Shown: positions 61,801 through 64,000 of the stretch, one piece after another
How the letters are laid out: each line of letters starts with the position of its first letter
Numbering within the stretch: the first letter of the stretch is position 1
Assembly (NCBI RefSeq): GCF_012913485.1
Contig: NZ_CP051774.1
Location: 4,712,001 to 4,776,000 of the forward strand
Direction of reading: 5' to 3'
Source: Luteolibacter luteus
GTDB lineage: Bacteria > Verrucomicrobiota > Verrucomicrobiia > Verrucomicrobiales > Akkermansiaceae
DNA: 64,000 nucleotides
The notes under the pieces: generated by a model
What the model saw: only the letters and a program-made list of their open reading frames with translations
Told to the model about the DNA's origin: nothing
The model's database searches: none
Position numbers and translations under genes: made by a program

Positions 61801-63993
61801 GGGAGCTTCGACGTGACTTCGCTGGGCGATCTGCTGCTCGGGCCGGTGGCAAATCCTTTCCTGCTGCCTCCCGGGATCAACAATACCTTCTGGCAGAAGT
61901 CCTACTTCAGCACCTACGACAAGGATAGTAGCGTCAGTGTTGCCTCCGTGGGAGGCAGTGTAACGCTTCGTCAAGGGGCTACCTTGCCGGCGTCCGGTGC
62001 GGGAAGCATCTCGCCGATCCTTTGGGCATGGATCGACCGCCAGCAGGTGCTTCGCTCGAATCCAGCATCGGCTTCCTATTATCAGCCTTGGCTGCGCCTC
62101 GCAGAAACGTCAGTGGATTCCTTCCGGACAGTTGTTTCGCTGCTGCCGCCGACGCTCGATGTCACTTCCTTCGGCAGCAACATCAACCTGGTGGGTAATC
62201 TCACCCTGGCACCATCCGCCACGGGAAATCTCGAGCTGCTTGCAGGAGGTGCGATCAACGGCCTGCAGCGGAATGGACGGGTAACCTTCAATGGCACGAG
62301 CGGCTCCTGGGGTAGCTCCCGCATCAACGTCTCCGATGCGGATCCGAATGCGATTCCGGGCATTGCCTCGCCTTTCGGCTATACCTCGTTGGTTGGCTAC
62401 GATCCGAACCAAGCGCGCTCGACCCGGGGGAATTTCCTGGAGTCCGTAAACCGGCTTTTCCGTGAAACCGGAGCGACCGAGGGGTCTCAGGCGATCCTAC
62501 AGGTGAAGCAGGCGCTGCATGCCGCGGGCCTGTTGCATCGCGATGATGACGAGCCGGTGCGTCTCTATGCCGGAAGCGGCGATATTTCCGGTCTGACGCT
62601 CTTCTCGCCGAAGGCGGCGTTGATCTACGCGGCCCGGGACATCACGGACGTGGCCTTCTATCTCCAGAACCTGAGCTCCAGCGATACCAGCGTGGTCGCC
62701 GCAGGCCGGGATATCATTCCTTCGAATGCGAACTCGCTGCTGCGCCTGCTCGCCGGTGCCAGCGGGAATGTGGTGAACAACGACAGTCCGGCGAATGCGG
62801 GCGATATCCAGATCTCGGGCCCGGGCACTCTCCAAGTGCTGGCCGGTCGCAACCTGGATCTGGGTGCGGGAGCTGAACTGGCAGATGGCACGGGAGCTGG
62901 CATCAGCAGCATCGGCAATGCGAGAAACCCCGCGCTTCCGGGCAATGGTGCAAACCTGATTGTCGGCGCGGGAATCACTGATGCGACTTCCTTGGCGAAT
63001 AGCTCGCTCGATTTCTCCTCCTTCATTGCGGAGTACGTGAACAGTCCACAAGGAGAGGCTTACCTCAAGGAGCTGGCTCCCGGTGTCGACTTCGCTTCGC
63101 TGGCTGATGAGGAGCAGGCTCGCCTGGCACTGGGTGTGTTCTATCTGATCCTGCGCGATGCCGGCCGCAACTACGCGATGAATGGCAACTACGATACCGC
63201 GCTGGAAGCAATCAAGGTGCTCTTCGGCGAGAATCCGGTGCCGGGAGATATTCTCACGCGTGGCCGGAGCATCCGCACGACACGGGGGGGCGCGATCAAC
63301 TTGCTGACGCCAGGCGGTGGCCTGACGCTTGCGAATACCGCGATTGGCAATCCGCTTTCACCTCCAGGGATCATCACGGAGAGCGGGGGTGACATCTTCA
63401 CCTTTGCCAAGAATGACGTGAACATCGGCATCGGCCGTATCTTCACTCTGCGGGGTGGAAACCAGGTGATCTGGTCCACGGAAGGGGACATCGCTGCCGG
63501 TTCGTCGTCGAAGACCGTGACCTCTGCGCCGCCGACTCGAGTGCTGATCGATCCACAGAGTGCTTCGGTGCAGACCGACCTCGCAGGACTTGCGACCGGG
63601 GGTGGCATTGGTGCCTTGGCGACGGTAGCTGGCGTGCCGCTTGGTGACGTGGATCTTGTTGCACCGGAAGGCACGGTGGATGCGGGTGATGCCGGCATCC
63701 GGGTATCCGGAAATCTCAATATCTCGGCGAACCAAGTGGTGAATGCGGGGAATATTTCGGTGGGCGGTTCCAGCAGTGGAACTCCTTCCGCACCCTCGGC
63801 ACCGAGCGTGGCTACCGTCACCAACGCGGCAACAGCTGCCGCTGCCACCTCCGAAACAGCGGCTGCGCCCGCTCCCGAAGCTAAGGCAGAGGCAACAGAG
63901 ACCGTCATCGAGGAGCCGGAATCCGAGATCTCCGTAGAGGTCTTAGGCTACGGAGGTTCCGACGACGAAGAGGAGGAAGAAGAGACTCCCTAA
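52849..63993 (+). CDS. Giant filamentous-haemagglutinin-type TpsA exoprotein
   Basis: The 3714-residue product is the secreted partner of the TpsB transporter. Signal peptide at residues 1-31 (LGMSVLMSHASA), an Asn/Ala/Thr-rich linker (35-105), and a TPS/haemagglutination-activity domain from about 110 (KQTAQQALLNWESFNIGKNT, IINNNGIIFGGSSQVNTGAL). A very long beta-helix follows with recurring units such as GSLSFTALNIS, GAITLDA, GNLTLHATTGDVLVNG. From about 3420 the sequence matches the DUF3739 region of filamentous haemagglutinins (LALGVFYLILRDAGRNY, GRIFTLRGGNQVIWSTEGDI, VDAGDAGIRVSGNL). The last 65 residues are Ala-rich then strongly acidic (GGSDDEEEEEETP). Last gene of the run, 35 nt after the PPIase; ends near the right edge. 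Probable adhesin/biofilm matrix protein. Confidence 0.93.
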   Translation: MITDLTLRSSLLNTAFRMTLGMSVLMSHASADILRGGGGKAGAAPPAANSTPAGGNTPAATNQARTNTTDTLARTTQALAAVRAMQLAARNNAINGPNNLGNHPVTGSPLPNVPDGLGSGGLKVDVDPLTGNPTWWQGAELPTQTSNGTKVEVTVKQTAQQALLNWESFNIGKNTTLNFDQSAAGSNVRQWIAFNKVTNSDNPTQILGNIKAQGQVYIINNNGIIFGGSSQVNTGALTVSAMPINDDLVTNGLLNNPNQVFLFDGLGKGRIGDVTVQAGAQISTPVSADGNGGRIFLTGANVTNNGTLSSASGQVILAAGLQVGVVAHNNSDPSLRGLDVFVGAVVDPASSLSPYAGTVTNSGLIEIQRASALLTGKTIQQNGVIDSTTSVSLNGRVDLLANYDAVGNPGYVASNPNTGSAFVWRSTGNVTLGENSVIQILPETGSAATAVGTKLALRSQINIQGKNIHHAEGSILLAPNAIASINAGTWAFVDSPNLPTSTFYSTGGQVFLDKGSVINLAGTTNALASVLQNIIELQLRGSELSVAPVQRDGELRGETIVVDLGKTGTYEGREWVGTPLADLIGYLGLVQRDVAQLTTAGGTLSISAGDAAVVREGSLIDVSGGWTNFQGGVVATTRVVSNGQIVDISQATPDQVYSGIYTGNSSVVHSKWGVVESFNRALAPAGTRYQEGYTQGADAGSVTITAPAIVLDGTLRGNTVAGGNQIRNEPGSSNLPEAAKLALHFRGRENVSPNYFVTYPDALDIVFQEGVEQEDVGDFVLDENGDAAAIPTDRKNNVYLSPDLLTDSGFGHLEVTNEDGRITVAEGQNLTTSPGGSISLTASNIDIRGNVTAAGGSLSFTALNISPYDAAVALSQPIPEVPAYRSGRGVFTLAEGATLSTAGLVTDDRNASSYDTPAIPDGGSISIQAYTADLREGSLVDVSGGYAMNSDGKGRYGNAGAISVLAGKDPRVSSILGGTLSLDGTLRGISGAKGGTLTLQAGAIQVGGSAGQSGVFHIDPAFFDQGGFTKFNLQGLGGPGLTAVSVAPGTIIEPIAKRLAVVANSPGGGLLLGEYEAVHGRAPDVSERQAVSLSFSSDGVRDAATGLLLHRGDVVIGEGSVIRTDPGATVEVKGNTATVLGSIYAAAGTIRVSGSTNTNAIFGDPNQALATTYLGSNSVLSATGSVVLKPDAYGRRIGSVLGGGSISVSGNIVAAAGAALDVSGTSGTLDVDPSSVVSNPVAKIPGTGLTNKPRVNQTVPVQVDSNAGSISLAGGQFLFSDATLRGNAGGASAEGGTLSVSSGRFYGVAETPSPSDITLSLTQSGPVLANPVSGNPIGQAITGSLGSGHGFLAADSFQSGGFDSLSLSGVLETRGAVTIDARGQVSLANQGILFNESNFTIHAGAVSLGMAFRPPTLPGEETSPIVYNGQPFIIPATYGSGTLDINASHIDVGSLSLQGTGAANLVAENGDVRGNGTFIMAGDLKVRAGQIYPTTASEFNLIAYDYQNGSGSQKGSITIESSGSRSLPYSAGGKLGIYASTIHQGGVLRAPFGTITLGWDGSGTAPRDWLTGTTKPFPVTTDLTLASGSITSVSAVDPKTGKALVLPYGYSPDGTVWIDPRGVDITAGGLPEKAITLSGGNLVQEAGSTIDLRGGGDLYADRWVSGLGGPVDILTNPNSYAIVPAYGADYAPYAPYNGSTSASNLIQGASGYTNGSLSVGDKVYLEGSKTLAAGYYTLLPARYALLPGAVLVTASQAGGLGSLELPGGASVVNGYRYNSLDGDRSAPQVSTRFEVASSKVVRQRAQYFDFLANTFIKQSAATLNAPVPVLPTDSGYLRFQATQSMELAGAVASKSISGGRGAAIDISTQLDTLISHGGSSGSAGAITLDATALNAFGAESLLIGGTRSRNSDGSSTVTVSSGKITVDNDGAPLAADDLILVAKNELVLAPGAELASTGTTKSNADTLKVVGDGALVRVSGNPAASVLRSGNTSSVTPLLTVGAGASIRGGSIILDSTSRLSLDSTATLAANAYTFGAGRVSVMLNPNAAVPSTGSLVLDNSFLGTLSASSSLGLLSYSSIDLHGAGSFGSSSLANLTLSAGEIRGVDQGGGTARLVAKDVLLQNPNGSVSTSPGASSGTLEISAETIRLGSNQIALNQYADVRLAASRGIIGEGKGGLSTQSALTLDAPRLTGAAGAVRTITAGGDLVLASTSGSSSGLASGGPGSTLTLTGSSVSAGGEILLESGNLTLHATTGDVLVNGKLDVSGNRRIFGDTARYYSAGSIKLGADAGDVVVAESATLDLSAHAGGGNAGSLSISNPVGGFVLDGTLLAKGGQGGSNGNFSLDTSGLLSLESLASKLSAASFTNRQEFRIRGGNVTLDGTSVARDFLLSADQGKITVSGTVDASGATGGSIRLVANGDLVLEKDAVLDASATNFSSAGKGGAITLEAGASRDGVAGIGEMKLKEGSTIDLSVAAEDAGSAALGKFGGKLHLRLPQLDGEINMGAIDSTITGASSILVEGYKIYDLTGTAGTITTATQNQIKADGEAFLGAAGSASDAYATITDRLLAHNEGLGSILVLAPGAEVINRTGNLTLGSTTSTSTSDWNLAGYRFGTKSAAGVLTLRASGNLTLYNTISDGFELATYNSLLLPGNTLLPTNTRSYSYRLVSGADFSSTDFGKTQSVEALAANAGSLILGKNNTNNFSNSNGSTTNNPGTSATTAAALANRYQVIRTGTGDIDIHAGRSVQLQNHFATIYTAGTVVADLTMGGTFDLPKLDQSQGTVTLGANQQPQPYAPQYSMAGGDVSIFAGLDIEHISRTNQNVVIADSQRQLPNNWLYRRGYVEADGTFGNSQGGDEASTTWWVDFSNFFQGIGALGGGDVTLVAGNNVNNVDAVIPTNARMPKGRPDASKMVELGGGDLIVRAGNNIDAGVYYVERGRGSLQAGGSIVTNSTRSPSIPQLGGTANTFDSSTWLPTTLFLGKGSFDVTSLGDLLLGPVANPFLLPPGINNTFWQKSYFSTYDKDSSVSVASVGGSVTLRQGATLPASGAGSISPILWAWIDRQQVLRSNPASASYYQPWLRLAETSVDSFRTVVSLLPPTLDVTSFGSNINLVGNLTLAPSATGNLELLAGGAINGLQRNGRVTFNGTSGSWGSSRINVSDADPNAIPGIASPFGYTSLVGYDPNQARSTRGNFLESVNRLFRETGATEGSQAILQVKQALHAAGLLHRDDDEPVRLYAGSGDISGLTLFSPKAALIYAARDITDVAFYLQNLSSSDTSVVAAGRDIIPSNANSLLRLLAGASGNVVNNDSPANAGDIQISGPGTLQVLAGRNLDLGAGAELADGTGAGISSIGNARNPALPGNGANLIVGAGITDATSLANSSLDFSSFIAEYVNSPQGEAYLKELAPGVDFASLADEEQARLALGVFYLILRDAGRNYAMNGNYDTALEAIKVLFGENPVPGDILTRGRSIRTTRGGAINLLTPGGGLTLANTAIGNPLSPPGIITESGGDIFTFAKNDVNIGIGRIFTLRGGNQVIWSTEGDIAAGSSSKTVTSAPPTRVLIDPQSASVQTDLAGLATGGGIGALATVAGVPLGDVDLVAPEGTVDAGDAGIRVSGNLNISANQVVNAGNISVGGSSSGTPSAPSAPSVATVTNAATAAAATSETAAAPAPEAKAEATETVIEEPESEISVEVLGYGGSDDEEEEEETP

Positions 63994-64000
63994 GATCGAT

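Noticed and set aside
52849..63993. CRISPR-like or tandem DNA repeats inside the tpsA gene
   Set aside because: The repetition is at protein level (beta-helix turns) with no constant spacer-repeat structure in the DNA; no CRISPR array was found anywhere in the window.
1..64000. Prophage, plasmid or replication-origin functions
   Set aside because: No integrase, capsid, terminase, partition or replication-initiator gene is visible; the two DnaA-box-like sites alone do not make an origin.

Overview
The window reads as a chromosomal segment of a Verrucomicrobiota bacterium, probably Verrucomicrobiales near Luteolibacter, Haloferula or Prosthecobacter. This is inferred from family content: a PVC-type ThuA/propeller/cytochrome c fusion, a PEP-CTERM protein, an autotransporter-associated beta-strand repeat protein, an ExbB fused to DUF2341/LamG-like domains, a DUF6172 protein, GC-rich codon use and few recognisable Shine-Dalgarno sequences. 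No rRNA or marker gene fixes the genus.

Positions 1-31500 are mixed housekeeping and secreted-protein genes: ruvB (cut by the left edge), rpmJ, a large GH63-like glucosidase, a cupin, a WYL regulator, a PEP-CTERM protein, a VOC protein, an SGNH hydrolase, an FG-GAP-like protein, two coupled lipoproteins (one only 57 residues), a BlaI/lipoprotein/M56 cassette, an AraC-PAS regulator followed by a DsbD-N-like protein and a redoxin, the 1190-residue PVC heme protein, two overlapping helical-repeat proteins, a TonB receptor with a PepSY protein and a Cys-rich small protein (likely metal uptake), glnD, a secreted protein with a ruined zincin motif, and a DUF6172 gene.

At 31437-31522 lies tRNA-Leu(UAA). 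A 31-bp direct repeat of its 3' end recurs at 36965-36995 (29/31 identical). The 5.5 kb between looks like a decayed genomic island: an IS110 remnant beside the tRNA, an IS4-type remnant beside the far repeat, and as cargo a beta-strand-repeat surface protein with a divergent LuxR-type regulator. No integrase remains.

Positions 37113-41093 hold a YncE-like/phosphoesterase fusion and a GAF histidine kinase.

Positions 41698-63993 form the most striking locus, eleven co-directional genes: a secreted TSP3-type protein, a PstS-like binding protein, an intrinsic terminator, then a nine-gene tight run: TpsB/FhaC-type transporter, DUF2341-LamG-ExbB fusion, two ExbD copies, TonB, a porin, a periplasmic coiled-coil protein, a parvulin-type PPIase, and an 11.1-kb filamentous-haemagglutinin TpsA with a DUF3739-like C-terminal region. 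The arrangement suggests a two-partner secretion system with its own proton-motive-force transducer and periplasmic chaperone, something classical two-partner secretion does not have. Function is inferred from gene content only.
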